The translations under genes were made by a program, and so were the position numbers. The notes under the pieces are model-generated. The model did not search any database. It was given only the letters and a program-made list of their open reading frames with translations, and was not told the origin of the DNA. Below, in pieces: positions 31,801 to 51,009 of a stretch of 64,000 bases of DNA; the first letter of the stretch is position 1; each line of letters starts with the position of its first letter. Source of the stretch: Corydoras sp. C115 (taxonomy: Eukaryota > Chordata > Actinopteri > Siluriformes > Callichthyidae). The stretch is from positions 278,501-342,500 of the forward strand of contig JAFMOC010000025.1 of assembly GCA_019802505.1 (NCBI GenBank). The letters are read 5' to 3'.

Positions 31801-34800
31801 CTATATCTATATTGGGCAATTTGAAGAACTCAATTGACTTGATCCATATTTTTGGACTGTGAGAGGAAACCGGAGAACTCTGAGGAAACCCATGTGGACA
31901 CGGGGACAACATGGAAACTCCACCCAAATGGGGATTCAAACCGGGAATCCCTAGCGCTGAGAGGCGAACATGCTAACCACTAAGCCAATAATGGATAGCA
32001 GTAAAAGTACAAACTATTTAAAAAGAAGGTGGCACACTTTCACATTTAATTTGTTCATGTTAACCTATTTATAGTTTTTAATGATAATTGTAATGACTTA
32101 TTCTATCTGTTACAAATAATAACACTTTAAAAATTGATCCCTGTAACATCCTCAAAATGAGTTGACGAAGAAAAAATAAAACAAAAGCGTTTGTACAGTG
32201 TCCAGGAGGGTTACATGAACAGTAGTTTAACTGGTAAGGCATAAGGTCATGGATTCATACAAAAGTGAAGTATTTACTAATGGCTCAGTATTTGCGAGCA
32301 AGGGTAGATCATGTTTCACCTCTTTGTATAAAAATTTTAAACATATTGTATTAATAACTCCTTGTTCGGTTGAAATGATTAATTTAAGGAATAAATAAAT
32401 AACCTGATCTAATCCAAACTATTTAGCGAAGATTGCGAAGAATTGAGGTCATTTTCACTTCATAATGACATTAAACTACACATAGGGTTGTGGTGTCATG
32501 GGCTTTAGAGTAATTCGAAAGTCATTGTCAAAATGTCTGACATCACATTCTTTGCAGTATCAGTTAGCTCTGCTATTATATACGTCTTTTTTTAAGTTTC
32601 TTTTTTAGCATTTAACATTGTTTCAAATCTGTCAGTTTACCACTACTCCCGGATGTCTTGGAGTTTTTAAAGTTTATTTCTTCTGTTTGTGGAAAAAAGG
32701 CAGAAAACAGATCTACAGAAATTTGACTGGACAATATTAAAAATGGTGACAATTTTATTTTTTAAATATTTTTATATGAAACAATAGATTGTTAACATAG
32801 GGGGTAAAAACTTGTTGGACCCTGTGTCAGAATTCTTGCTTTCTCTCAAAGATCATGGGTTTCAGCGTGATCATGACCGAACGCTTAACTTTAGAATTCC
32901 AGTGAATTTGTTAAGTCTGTTTCTGAGTTCTGTATAATAAGATTAGTTGTAGATATTGACAATATTGTCATTTTTTTCAGTGAAAGCTAAAAAAACAAAT
33001 GTTTTTTGTGATTGCAACAAAGTTGAGCATTTTTAAGAGAACTGCTTGGGTGCTGTATTTCTGCTCATGATTTGTAAATAAAAGTTTTTCAAATCTAAAT
33101 ATCATCAAAAGCTTGGTTGCTAATGTAATTGTTGTGCTTAAGATTTGTTCTTAGGACCAGGAGGCTTTGGTCCATGTCTTTTCAATAAAAAGTATGAACG
33201 TAGAATAAAAAAGGCCAAGTGTTAATAATCTTGTTAACTGAAAAGACTTGCAAATGCTCAGAGCATGCATTATATGTCTTGTGTTTTGCATTGATTCAGA
33301 GGCTTAACCATGTAAATGTTTCATCCATTCATTTGATCTCATCAAACACTGCGTTCTAATGTTTTTCTGTTTCCCACTAGTACTAAACCACAGATGCGGG
33401 TAGAGTGGCAAGTAGTGATATCCCTCAAATACTTGTGCAAATAATATAATTCAGTTTGTGTGATACTGATGCTGACCATGTTTAACTTGAATGGTCACTC
33501 TTTTAGAAAATATTTAATGTGTCTTTTGTTTCTTTATTTTATTTATATAGATTTATATACATACACAGGCTGTACTTCCAAGTTATACAGTTAATTCTAC
33601 TGTGCAGTTGTATGAATACCTAGAACAATAGTATAATAGATCTTAATATAATATAATATAATATAATCATCTTACAAATAGTTTTTAACAGCAGCACTTT
33701 ACTGAAATACAAGTCATCTTAATATTTCAGCAAGTAATCACCTTTACCTTTCAGTGCATGTTGTAGCATAAACCACTACATTTGGTCAAGATCAGTATTG
33801 CTAATACAGATTTCTGATTGGTTGTTCAAGTTACTGGAAGAAAGTTTAATAAAATTAAATAATTTAAAATATACATAGAAATTATTATATATTTTAATTT
33901 TTTAAAAAATGTTAAATACATTTTTAAAAAGGTTATATGCTGAATCATTATAATAAAACATGACCATGCAACTACGCTGAAAATTAAAGAGTTATACATG
34001 GTAGTTGTGTAAGTGGAGGAGTTTGTCTTTGGAACAGATTACCTCACTATGGTTTTTTATTAGGTTAGCAATTTTATAACGTAATAATACTACAAAGTAA
34101 TAAATCCGATAAAAGGGTTTTATCCAAATAGTTTTTTTTTAACTTCATTTCCTAGTGCAGAAACTATAAATGTGGTAATACTACAAATAATTTGGTATTT
34201 TACATGTTTACTAGTTTTTACTTTCTCACATTGCGCTTGAGCCAAATTTGCTCTTTGTACCAACAATGATTTTTTTGCCATTAATGACTGAAGTTGCATC
34301 TTTTAGATCAGGTTTACATTTAATAAGATTGCTGGAAATGTCATCACACCTATTCAAACTTCTTATTATCTGTAGACTGTAAGAATTGCAAAAATTTGTA
34401 AATGGCATAAATGCATTAAACCCTATACTAATTATTAATTAGTAATTATTTCCACCAAATCAGCAATGCTAGAAAAAGAGACAAACACGTGTAATAAGAG
34501 GCAATATATATTTTTTTAAGTATGTGGAGAGGTAAGACGGTGCAGATTTGTATTTTATTTTGATTGTCAGTTAAAATGTCCATTTCCTGTCATGAAACAC
34601 TTTCAGTAAACTTGTAAAGATCATTGCTATTGCATGGTTGCATTTTTTTTGGAGGGAAACATTTTAATCATGCATTTTTAAATTTTATTTTATTATTATT
34701 ATTATTTTTTAAAAAAGCATGCTTTTTTAAATAACATTTTGTTCTTGCATATAAGTACATGCATGCATTTCTGTGCTCGTTACTGTGCTTTGTTTGTTCT

Positions 34801-37800
34801 ATGTGCTCCTTAAGATGTTTCATTTTGTATTATTAATAAAACACAAAAGTCACGAAATGAAGATTGGTAGTGCTATGACACATACATTGATCTATTCTGC
34901 AAAAAGATTGGAGAGAATCTTTGATTAATGGAAATGACAATGCCATACAAATATCATTTATATAATTTGCTTACATTAACTTTACTTTACATTAATTTTT
35001 TACTTTTGGATGTAAAATTACCCTTTTTATTATTTGGGTGGACTTTATATAATTTAGGTGTGTTATGCTGGTATAAGTGATTTAGATGCAACCATGGTGC
35101 TGGAATTTTTAAAGACTTTAGTGTTACTGCTGGACTGAGAATAATACAGCAACCAAAAATCTTAACATTCTGTGAAAAGTGATAAAGGATTACAATGGAG
35201 GTCACTTATAAATGGATCGCGGACCTTGTCCGGTCCCAGATATCGTTTACTGCGGACCTGAACCAATAAACTATTGATTTAATTTTCGCTGATTATTTTA
35301 AGTGGGGGAACTTTACTTGTATTTATGGTACGGGATTCACTGTGCAGTAAGGTCTCTAATGGCATACATAATATTACCACAGGTGCACCTTAGCCAATCA
35401 TTTTCGGGTGGATTTCCCGAAAGCGAATGTTCTTAGCAATTTAAGAACAACATTTAGAACGACGCAACTTCAAGAGCGCAAAATTTACGGTGCTTTCCCA
35501 AAAGACTAAGAGAGAATTTTGTCATTCTTTATAGACTCCGCCCCTGAAAAGGCACCGTCAGTCTAAAACTGAATCACAGATATCCACACAATCTCTCATT
35601 ATAATGCACAAAAAATAAACAATTAATTCAGGAAATATTTTTAAAAACTATATAAACAATAAATAATCATATTTAAATTAGGATACTGTTATAAAAAGCA
35701 GGAAACAACCAATTTTTGACCAATCGCTTACCAAGCAGGCTTATCAATGTGTGCACATTTAACCTGAATGCATTATTCAGTGACATGGCAAACCAACAGC
35801 GTAATATACACTTTTCTGAAAGCAAACTAAATAAGATGCTTGATGACGAAAACAAAAATTACTTTATTTTCCAAAGCACGAGATCAGTTCAACTAATAGA
35901 TCAGGCATAAACTGTATTTGGCAGGAACATGAATGCCGTATTCACTCTTCATTCTCACATTTTTCATCAGGAAGACTTCACCAACTGCAATGTTGTGTAG
36001 CATAACACATACAACAGTTATGGCCCTGCCGCGTTTTGGTGAAAACCTAAATCTCCCTGATGCAGCGATATTCAAACGATGTGCAGCATTTAAACAAGCT
36101 ACCCGGTGCCACTGATTATGTCGATGTCTTAAATCCTGTGTCCGATTGAGGAAAAGTATTCTTTGTAAAGAAGCCATGTTCATCACACAAGTACAATGTG
36201 CTAACCTTGCTCTGTGCCACTTATCACACAAGAACTACACACAGGTTTGTAATTTGAGCTAATTACTGATCGGTCAATTTCATTGGTTACGGTTACAAAC
36301 TCCTTAGTGAGACGACACTTTTGGGAAATCCACTCTAGATCTGTGTAGATTCGGGAGCGTGGCGTGTGCACAGATGAGGTACGAAGCAAGAAGCAGTAGT
36401 TAGAGGGTAAATTAAGTCAAAGGTTCATTTCGTATGCCCAAAGAAATGGCATGGTAGCTTAGTGCTTAGAATGTTGTTCTATCTGATGGGTATGGGTTAA
36501 AATCCCAGGTCTAATAACATTACTAATGTGGGCCCTTGTGCAAGACCTTTAATCCTCATTGCTCTAGGGGGTCTGTATCAACCCTGTACTATACTTGTAA
36601 ACCGTTTTGGATTAAAAACATCTGATAAGTGACCAAATGTTAATTAATGTAATGTATTTCAGATGGCAAAAAAAGAGTACAATACAAGAGGGGGAAAAAA
36701 CTTTTAAGATGTGAAATCAATTTAACAAGAAGCCCTTTATGATGTAATTTTTTTTTCATAATGTCTTTAATGCAGCTCGTTTTTACTTGAAGGAAAAATA
36801 TGTTCAAGTTTTATAAATAATTCATTTCAGCATTTAAAACAATAAATATTATTAAAATATATTGTATGATATTTGTAATTTGTTTTGCCTTTTAGTTGGT
36901 GATAAATGCTGATAGAACTACTAGGCTACTTCAGTATACAGGATATGGCACTAAATCATAACACAAGTTAGAATTTGACAGTCTGGACCTTGGCCTAACT
37001 AGACCCTACGGAATTTTATCCCTGACATACCCCTGGATTAGAAGAGAAACATCACAAATTGTGCTGCAACAGGTTACATAGTGACTCAGATTGTACATCT
37101 ACATTATGGAGCAATAAGGTACATGTGTCTATGTGCAGTCAATGTTTACGGGGTTAAAAAACATTGGTTTTTATAAACTGCTTTCGGTGATTTGGCCACT
37201 AGAAGGCAGTATTTGTGAGTTAGAGAAACTGGAAACCTGCCCATCAGCCTTCACATCAAAAAACGGACTAGATTATGTCATGAAAAAACAGTTTATTTTT
37301 TTATTATTGTGTTTGTAACGGTTTTATAAAAGCACTAAGGGATTTGAGGTTGTGTATTATTGTAAGTAAATCATGGTAAAGATGTCACGCCTCTTAACAC
37401 CTCTTTCCTGTGATTTATTCACAATAATGCCACTCTCTCATACCTCATTGATTTATTAAAACCCAGTCATTCACGTTATCAACAAAAGTTAGTGGTTCCT
37501 ATTTCAGTTCTGGTTCTTTTTTAGGTTTCCTTCTCATATTTTCTTTGAGTTATCATTTGCCACTCTTAGCTTATGTTAGGATGGGTTTCTGGTTTGCTGA
37601 CCTGTTAAGTATGGTTTTCTGGTTTATAATAACCAGGGTTCTGTGTTTATAGACATATATAAACCCAGAGTTCCTTTTGTCAAAGAAAAACGCTGCGGTG
37701 TATTAAAACCTAAGGAACACCGTTGTAATACATAATGTTAACTATATGACTATAAGAAGTGTATTAATTATTAATGTCCTGTTTCAGCTGGTGCTGCCAG

Positions 37801-39829
37801 AGTATCTGATCCATGTGTTCTTCTGCGTGATGTTCCTCTGTGCTGCCGAGTGGCTTACCCTGACGCTCAACATGCCTCTGCTGGCCTATCATGTATACAG
37901 GTGGGTAGAGTCAACAGCTTTTACATTTTAGCACACTGACGTCTGCCTTCTGTAAGATTAATAATCACATGTCATCTTTAATTTTTTACCATTGTAATGA
38001 TATAGGTACACAACTCGTCCAATCATGAGTGGTCCTGGTCTGTATGACCCCACTACAATAATGAACGCTGATATTCTGGCCTATTGTCAGAAGGAAGGAT
38101 GGTGTAAACTTGCCTTCTACCTCTTGTCCTTTTTCTACTATCTCTATGGGTAAGTACCAAAACGACACAGCATGTATGTCTCCTGCTAGCATCATCCTTT
38201 CTGATAAGCTGTATCCTAGACTTCCCCTTTTGAAAATGATTCCTACAAAAAGAAAAATCATTAACATCTTTTTTTTTTCCTGATTTGAATATCTTTAAGT
38301 TAAATAAGTAATGCATTTTTTTTTTACTTTTTCTTATTTAATAAGGAAATTACATTACTGTACTACAAGTGTAGGGCAAATGACCAACATGGCAAACCTG
38401 TGGTAGCATTACATTGTGTTACATTTGGTCATTTTACTGACACCTTTATCCAAAACGACCTACAAGTCTCCCAACTTCAAAGTACAGGGTCAGCATCCCT
38501 GGAGCAATGAGGGTACTATGGCGACAATGGTGTTCTTGAGGGTGCAAATTTCAGCTGTAGATTGATAGTCTAACACTAGTCTACTATATGAGCTACCACA
38601 TCTCTCATATTGAGGGCATTATAAATAAAATAAAAGTATAATATAATAAATCTCCATACACCCAGGAGAGGGTGCTAATCTGTCATTGGGCACACACAGA
38701 CCCAATATACAAACAGTTTTAGATGGGGGCAGCCAGTTTAGAGAAGCCAGTTCACCTTGAGTCCATGTTTCTGGACTGTGGGAGGAAACCGGAGAACATG
38801 GAAACTCGGATCACCGAACACAGGGAGAACATGGAAACTCGGATCACCCAGAGCGTGATTCCAACCTGCATCCTCAGAGCTGAGAGGCAGACGTGCTAAA
38901 CACTACGCCACTATGCAGACCTCAGTTGTAATATTACATTGTTCCTCTATATTATACAAAATAAATTATAAAATGAAGATGTGATTGGTGTTGACCGGTT
39001 CAGTGGTGCCAAAGTTGCCTGTGTGGGTCCTAATTCTTATTTCTCCAGGGTTGCTGTATCATCAACTGACCCTTTACAGCAGGGGTGTCAAACTCAGTTG
39101 CACTGGGAGTCAAAACTCAAAGCACACTTTAGGTCTCGGGCCGAACAGGATAAACATTTATTGAACACACTAAAAGTAAATGTGAATAGAAATAAAAACA
39201 GACAAATATTATACCACAATAATTACATTTTAAATTTATTTGACTCAAAATACTTTACTCTCTAAAAAAATATCTCTATATAATCAAAATGATAAGTTAC
39301 AACTATGAACATGCTCCAACTGGGAAAATGAAATGAAAATGATGCTTTTCCACAAAAGTAAAAATAACAAATCAAAACATTGTTTTCTTTGCTATTGAGC
39401 CGTTTTGATGAAAAACACATACACAACCAATGAAAAACATTAAATATCTTCAAATATTTCTGCTCTCCATAAAAATTTTAATATAAAATATATGCATGGC
39501 CAAAAAAAAACATATCACTGTGCCATTTAACAACAATAGATCAATGTAAAATGATCTTGCGGACCGGATATAATTGTATTATGGGCCGGATATGACCAAC
39601 CCGCAGGCCTTGAGTTTGACACTTATGCTTTACAAAAAACAGACCTTTGCATATTTAAATAAAATAAAAATGTGTAGCTATGCAGATGTAGTGTGAGGGT
39701 TACTGTATGCACATGCATCGCCATTTCTAGTCTAGTTTATACTTGGTTGATCGTGTTGATGTTGCTATGGAAAATCTTAACTGTTTAACTTGTGTGTTCA
39801 GAATGATCTACGTGCTGGTGAGCTCTTAA
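27948..39829 (+). CDS. cnih1: Cornichon family cargo receptor 1
   Basis: Coding segments are 27948-28028, 29921-29989, 37788-37900, 38006-38149 and 39802-39829, giving 435 nt, or 144 residues plus stop, the same as human CNIH1. It is an ER-to-Golgi cargo receptor of COPII vesicles with hydrophobic segments near residues 5-27, 55-80 and 120-142. Seen in sequence: M-A-F-T-F-A-A-F-C-Y-M-L, I-I-A-F-D-E-L-K-T-D-Y-K-N-P-I-D-Q-C-N, L-V-L-P-E-Y-L, C-A-A-E-W-L, M-S-G-P-G-L-Y-D-P-T-T-I-M-N-A-D and E-G-W-C-K-L-A-F-Y-L-L-S-F-F-Y-Y-L-Y-G. All introns are GT-AG and in frame. Intron 2 is 7.8 kb and holds a possible cassette exon (30151-30198). Divergences from human are small (T for G in L-T-L-N-M-P, Y-T-T-R-P-I for Y-M-S-R-P-V). 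Confidence 0.96.
28657..28812. repeat. Compound (AT)n/(GT)n microsatellite in cnih1 intron 1
   Basis: Two AT tracts (28661-28706 and 28741-28812) are separated by a short GT/GTAT tract. Confidence 0.95.
28908..29212 (-). mobile_element. SINE-A, diverged, in cnih1 intron 1
   Basis: All body blocks are recognisable, but the CCCCATGCCCATCCAGGGGAG segment is deleted. The tRNA head ends GCCACCGTGCCATC. Confidence 0.8.
30151..30198 (+). CDS. cnih1: Putative 48-nt cnih1 cassette exon like the CNIH2/3 loop
   Basis: The segment is preceded by a long pyrimidine tract (about 30078-30130) and AACAAAG, and followed by GTTGGT. It encodes T-V-E-R-V-K-K-I-K-R-V-R-L-A-L-K in frame between exon 2 (ends N-P) and exon 3 (starts L-V-L-P-E-Y). 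CNIH2 and CNIH3 carry 16 extra residues at the same point, with the pattern E-R-L-K-N-I-E-R-I and a final basic pair. The match E-R-x-K-x-I-x-R is by my own alignment from memory. Whether the exon is used is unknown. The acceptor context (CAAAG) and donor (GTTGGT) are weak, which fits alternative splicing. Confidence 0.55.
30200..31640 (+). other. cnih1 intron 2, nothing recognised
   Basis: AT-rich intron with short frames only. I see no familiar repeat. Confidence 0.4.
31645..31992 (-). mobile_element. SINE-A, full length, GGATAGCA duplication
   Basis: Duplications lie at 31637-31644 and 31993-32000. The head is shortened at its first bases (GCCAATAAT in place of GCCACCGTGCC). Confidence 0.88.
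32001..35395 (+). other. cnih1 intron 2, mostly unrecognised AT-rich sequence
   Basis: No gene. An AATAT-type tract lies at about 33640-33665. I recognise no other element. Confidence 0.4.
35784..35910 (+). pseudogene. Myb/SANT-like Harbinger accessory protein fragment
   Basis: From the Met at 35784 the frame reads M-A-N-Q-Q-R-N ... F-S-E-S-K-L-N-K-M-L-D-D-E. This resembles the N-terminus of Harbinger Myb-like proteins (F-S-E-x-E-L-x-x-L-L-x-E). It stops after about 40 codons. Confidence 0.45.
35893..36231 (-). pseudogene. Harbinger transposase C-terminal fragment
   Basis: The frame includes A-S-G-R-F-R-F-S-P-K-R-G-R-A-I and V-C-V-M-L-H-N-I-A-V. The C-x-x-L-H-N-I-A block is characteristic of the HARBI1/DDE_Tnp_4 C-terminal end. 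The DDE catalytic core is absent. Confidence 0.65.
36437..36650 (+). mobile_element. SINE-B, diverged copy in cnih1 intron 2
   Basis: ATGGTAGCTTAGTGCTTAG and the block GGGCCCTTGTGCAAGACC are followed by the tail GTAAACCGTTTTGGATTAAA, which is missing from the 22578 copy. Confidence 0.7.
37150..37470. repeat. Foldback MITE family (FB) copy in cnih1 intron 2
   Basis: Family blocks include GGCCACTAGAAGGCAGTATT, AACGGTTTTATAAAAGCAC and the hairpin halves around TTGTGTATTATTG ... AAATCATGG and CACCTCTTTCCTGTGATTTA. Confidence 0.65.
38418..38605 (-). mobile_element. SINE-B, diverged copy in cnih1 intron 4
   Basis: In element sense it ends with a GTCGTTTTGGATAAAGGTG-like tail. CCCTGGAGCAATGAGGGTA on the plus strand is the family block. 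Confidence 0.65.
38650..38921 (-). mobile_element. SINE-A, old copy in cnih1 intron 4
   Basis: CACCCAGGAGAGGGTGCTAA starts the recognisable part. A GGAGAACATGGAAACTCGGA segment is locally duplicated (38792 and 38825). The tail is lost. Confidence 0.7.
39071..39634. mobile_element. Non-autonomous hAT (39079-39626) in cnih1 intron 4
   Basis: The left end is GCAGGGGTGTCAAACTC and the inverted right end is GAGTTTGACACTTAT. They are flanked by CCTTTACA (39071-39078) and GCTTTACA (39627-39634), an 8-bp duplication with one change. CGGGCCGAACAGG and TGCGGACCGGATAT are the usual sub-terminal words of this group. Confidence 0.8.
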
Positions 39830-40415
39830 AGTCATCTCTGCTTCCCGGAGGGAGCGACACGGACTTTCTGTAAATTTGGACTTTGACCCTCGCTGCTCTG
39901 AGTGCGGCTCTGTTCCATACAAACCTTCTGTTCTTTACACCATGATCATCCAAAGACGATACACAGAACACAACAGGACATCTGTAAAGCAGTGCTGCAT
40001 TCTACACACCCTGTAAAGATGAGCTATAAACGCAAGCTCACGCTTGCTTACTTCATCGTGTGCTCCTGCAACAACAATTGCTGTTTTTCTTGTTTGTTTG
40101 CTCTGTTTTCATGCACCTGAATATATCCTTACAGTTTGTGTGCCAACTTTTTTTTTTTTTTACAAACATTTTATTTCTTACATAATGTGATTTTATTCTA
40201 TAGAGCCGCCCGCATGCATTAGAGGAGGTTTATGTTCTCATAAGCAGCCGTGTTTCACAACTCCACAACTTTTAAAAGCATTTGTTTTTACTTTTGACTG
40301 AACGAGAAGCGCATCAGCTATTTTGGCTTCCTTTCAGTCCCTAGGCTTCTTGCTTTGCATTTTACAGTCGTGTGCTATATAATTACCAATAAAATTTAGT
40401 GCAGTGTGCATTCAA
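39830..40415 (+). terminator. cnih1 3' UTR and polyadenylation signal
   Basis: AATAAA at 40388-40393 lies about 560 bp past the stop, followed by GT-rich text (TAGTGCAGTGTGC). A second AATAAA-like signal lies near 40638. An 11-T tract is at 40149. Confidence 0.65.
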
Positions 40416-40789
40416 TATTACTGCCTCCACCATAATCCTTAATCCTTTTTGCCACTGCAACAGTGAGGAAAAAGATGTCAGTAATAAAATCTACAGGAGA
40501 CTGAACAACAGAGTTTCTCTTGTATGACATTCTGACATATTTAAATATCACTCCCCATCCATTTGTACACTCCAACCATTTCAGAACCACCCAAAACCTG
40601 TGCAAAAGAGGTTTGGTTTTATTACATTTGTGTGTACAAAATAAATGTTTCAATCTTCTTTATTTCAGCCATTCGTTTTGTCTGAGGTGAATGTATAGCT
40701 TCTGTTTATCGTTTAATAACCATCAAAACAGCAAGTTTTCTTGCTTTGAAAAAAATAATACTCAAGAGCATCTTTGAGCATCTTCAGAG

Positions 40790-41095
40790 TGGCTTGGCTT
40801 TCCCATAGAGATTAGGGTAAAAACTTCGGTCATTCAGGAGGAACTCTGAGTACAGGCGCTGCTCCTCTACATCAAGAGGAGCCAGCTGTGGTGGTTTGGG
40901 CGTCTGGTCCAGATGCTTTTTGGACGCCTCTCTGGTGAGGTGTTCCTGGTATGTTTAACCGGGAGAAGACCCTGGGGAAGACCGAGGACTAGATAGAGAG
41001 ATTATGTCTCTTGGTTGGCCTGGGAAAGCTTCTGTGTACCTCCTGAAGAAATGAAAGAGGTAGCTGGGGATAGGCAGTAGAAGATGGATGGTTGG
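40790..41095 (+). mobile_element. 3' end of a non-LTR retrotransposon (CR1/L2/Rex1-like)
   Basis: The segment runs from GATTAGGGTAAAAACTTCGG through CATCAAGAGGAGCCAG, GGACGCCTCTCTGGTGAGG and ATTATGTCTCTTGG to GGCAGTAGAAGATGGATGG. I recognise the decayed C-terminal reverse-transcriptase frame (R-S-V-I ... W-x-G-H ... R-L-P-G-E-V-F pattern) common in fish LINEs. Stops and frameshifts break it. The clade is uncertain. Confidence 0.65.
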
Positions 41096-41214
41096 CATCT
41101 TTGTGATGAATTAGAAGAGATAGTTGAGAGCATGTATGTACTTCCAAAACTCAGTGTTCAAGCATTCAATATTGAAAAACAATTTCATTACCTAGTCTAA
41201 TCTATAGCCATGAG

Positions 41215-42360
41215 TGCCAAGGTCAGCTGAGAACCCATTAGCTACTAGTTAAATGTTGAGGAGCCATTTAAAATAAGCAACTTAAAGTTAGCAACATTTA
41301 AACTAGAACACTGCAATAAATAAAGTGACATAGTAACGTTTAAATCTGTGGTGGGAATAAAATGCATTATTGTAAATCTTTCCCTTGATTTATTTACAAT
41401 AATATACAACCTCAAGTGTCTTATTGCTTTTATAAAACAGTTACAAACATGCTATAATAATTTTATAATAATTTTTTGTCAGCAGAATCCTAAATTCCAA
41501 GGTCCAGAATCCAAGGTCAGCTGAGAACCCATTAGCTACTAGTTAAATGTTGAGTTGCCATTTAAAATAAGCAACTTAAAGTTAGCAACACTTAAACTAG
41601 AACACTACAATAAATACAGCAGCCAGGACAGTACGGAAGTGACATAGTAACGTTTAAATCTGTGTGGTGGGAATAAAATGTAGCGATGACAATTCAAAGG
41701 TAAGCACTTTTGGCTATAGAGTATCACAATGTATACAGTAACTACATATTTTATAGCTAAAAATAGACTTGGTTACAATTTTGCCACTTGTGTTTTTACA
41801 AGGGCGGCACGGTGGCTTAGTGGTTGGCACGTTCGCCTCTCAGCGCTAGGGATTCCCGGTTCGAATCCCCATCTGGGTGGAGTTTCCATGTTCTCCCCGT
41901 GTCCGCGTGGGTTTCCTCCAGGTTCTCCGGTTTCCTCCCACAGTCCAAAAACATGGATCAAGTTAATTGAGTTCTCTAAAAATTGCCCCATATAGAGTGT
42001 GTCTGAGTGAGTGAGTGTGTACCCAGCGATGGATTGGCGCCCTGTCCTGGGTCTATCTGCCCAGCGCCCGAGACGTTCTCCCCTGGATGGGCATGGGGAA
42101 CCCCACTGCGACACTAATAGAGGAAATGCGGTCGATAATGAATGAATGAATGTTTTTACAATGTTTGAGCTAATTTATATAAGTTGCGAGAAGGCAAATT
42201 GCATAACCTGTGAGAGGGCATGCATTATTGTGCATCTTTCCCTTGATTTATTTACAATAATACACAACGTTGAGTGTCTTATTGCTTTTATAAAACGGTT
42301 ACAAACATGCTATAATAATTTTATAATAATTTTTTGTCAGCAGAATCCTTAATAAGGATT
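41215..42360. repeat. Segmental duplication containing FB core copies
   Basis: Block A (41222-41363) recurs at 41518-41680 (CAGCTGAGAACCCATTAGC, TTAAAGTTAGCAACA). Block B, an FB half-hairpin (41363-41490), recurs at 42209-42350 (CTTTCCCTTGATTTATTTAC to TTTTTTGTCAGCAGAATCC). In the second unit about 530 bp, including a SINE, separates A from B. Confidence 0.75.
41802..42150 (+). mobile_element. SINE-A, full length, TGTTTTTACAA duplication
   Basis: Exact 11-bp duplications lie at 41791-41801 and 42151-42161. Both Pol III boxes are intact. The 3' region has a small change (GGAAATGCGGTCG). Confidence 0.93.
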
Positions 42361-42394
42361 AATAAGCACCAGAACTATCAATTTTATAATACGG

Positions 42395-42785
42395 CAGATA
42401 ATTATAAAGATAATTATTATTGTGAATAAATTACGGTAAAGAAGCGTTATTAGGCACGATGCATAGCAGAGTGCAGTTATGCCTCTTTCCCGTAATTTAT
42501 TTACAATAGTATACAACCTAGGGTTCCTTGTTGCCTTTACAAAACGGTTACAAATCCACAGTTATGAAAATACAAGATTTGATTTATAAATGCGTTGTTG
42601 AACGTAAAATTGTTAATAAACTGTTATTACGTGACATTATCTAGTCTGGTTTTACAGCGAACACTGACCGAGCGCATAAGGTTTCTGGTTTCTCTAACAA
42701 ATACTGCCATCAAATATAAAACAGGAAAAAAATGTTTCACTCATTTCACTCAAATTTAAGGACCAGAAATTCCCATTTCATAAAG
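42395..42785. repeat. Foldback MITE (FB), fairly complete copy
   Basis: The hairpin arms are AATAAATTACGGTAAAGAAG ... and GCCTCTTTCCCGTAATTTAT, with the loop TTAGGCACGATGCATAGCAG. The flank TTTAAGGACCAGAAATTCC lies at the outer end. Confidence 0.7.
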
Positions 42786-42802
42786 TTCTTTTCACAACAA
42801 CA

Positions 42803-43132
42803 TTCATTCATTCATTATCTCCCGCTTTATCCTCTATTAGGGTCACAGTGGGGTTCCCCATGCCCATCCAGGGGAGAACGTCTCGGGCGCTGGGCAGATA
42901 CACCCAGGACAGGGCGCCAATCCATCGCTGGGTACACACTCTATATGGGGCAATTTAGAGAACTCAATTAACTTGATCCATGTTTTTGGACTGTGGGAGG
43001 AAACCGGAGAACCCGGAGGAAACCCACGTGGACATGGGGAGAACATGGAAACTCCACCCAGATGGGGATTCGAACCGGGAATCCCTAGCGCTGAGAGGCG
43101 AACGTGCTAACCACTAAGCCACCGTGCCACCC
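42803..43132 (-). mobile_element. SINE-A, full length, ACAACAACA duplication
   Basis: The left duplication is at 42794-42802; the right ACAACAACA begins at about 43138 after an ATTTT. The CACACTCACTCACACAGACA segment is shortened. Confidence 0.88.
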
Positions 43133-43470
43133 ATTTTACAACAACAATAAAGTTAAATAAGTTTAGTAATTGAATTTTGTTGTTAAATGTGTTTACTGTA
43201 GCATTGTGGAATTACTGCAGACCCAGTGATGCTATAGAAATCAAGGTTCCGTCTTTCAGAACTAAGTGTGTTAAAGTTTAGTCATAGCCTTAGAAATAAA
43301 TGACTTATGGCAATCTTGTAGCAGCTGGTTTAAATTGAAAATGTCATACTGGACCACTGCACCCCACCTTGCACTTAGAACCCAGCAACAAAAGAATAAT
43401 TACAAGACTGAAGGTCAATTTAAATTCACAGATTAAACTACTGTCAACTTGAAATTAAATCAAAATCAAT

Positions 43471-43838
43471 TTTATTATTGATGTTATACATTTTAAGCAG
43501 TACATTAAATATTTTCATTTCATCTCTTTATATAATCAAACTAGAACAATAAAAAAAAATGAATGTCTATACTTAAAAAATAGCAGACAAATTCAATCTG
43601 TCGTCTAAAAGCTCACAGATTCCAATTCTATTACATATAAAATCTCTTTGAAATTTGAAAAGTGGCATCAAGACAACATTCAGATTTACTTTAAAGTAGA
43701 ATTACAAGGAAAGTTTAAGGTGCTGTAAAGATGTGCTGATCACATGGTGTTAACGATATAGAGAAATTACAAGTTAAACCAATCAGTTCCAGTTAACGAT
43801 TAAATGACTTTAAATTAAATATGTATGAATTATGTTTT
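43471..43838 (-). terminator. cdkn3 3' UTR and polyadenylation signal
   Basis: On the minus strand, AATAAA at 43476-43471 lies about 365 nt past the cdkn3 stop. No repeat is seen in this UTR. Confidence 0.55.
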
Positions 43839-51000
<7,162 letters not shown>

Positions 51001-51009
51001 TCACTGATT

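Larger units (their letters stand above)
35404..36345. mobile_element. Decayed PIF/Harbinger element in cnih1 intron 2
   Basis: The ends GGTGGATTTCCCGAAAGCG (about 35408) and, inverted, AGTGGATTTCCCAAAAGTG (about 36316-36334) form terminal repeats. The interior has pieces of both Harbinger genes on opposite strands: a transposase tail on the minus strand and a Myb-like start on the plus strand. The target duplication is not resolved. Confidence 0.7.
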
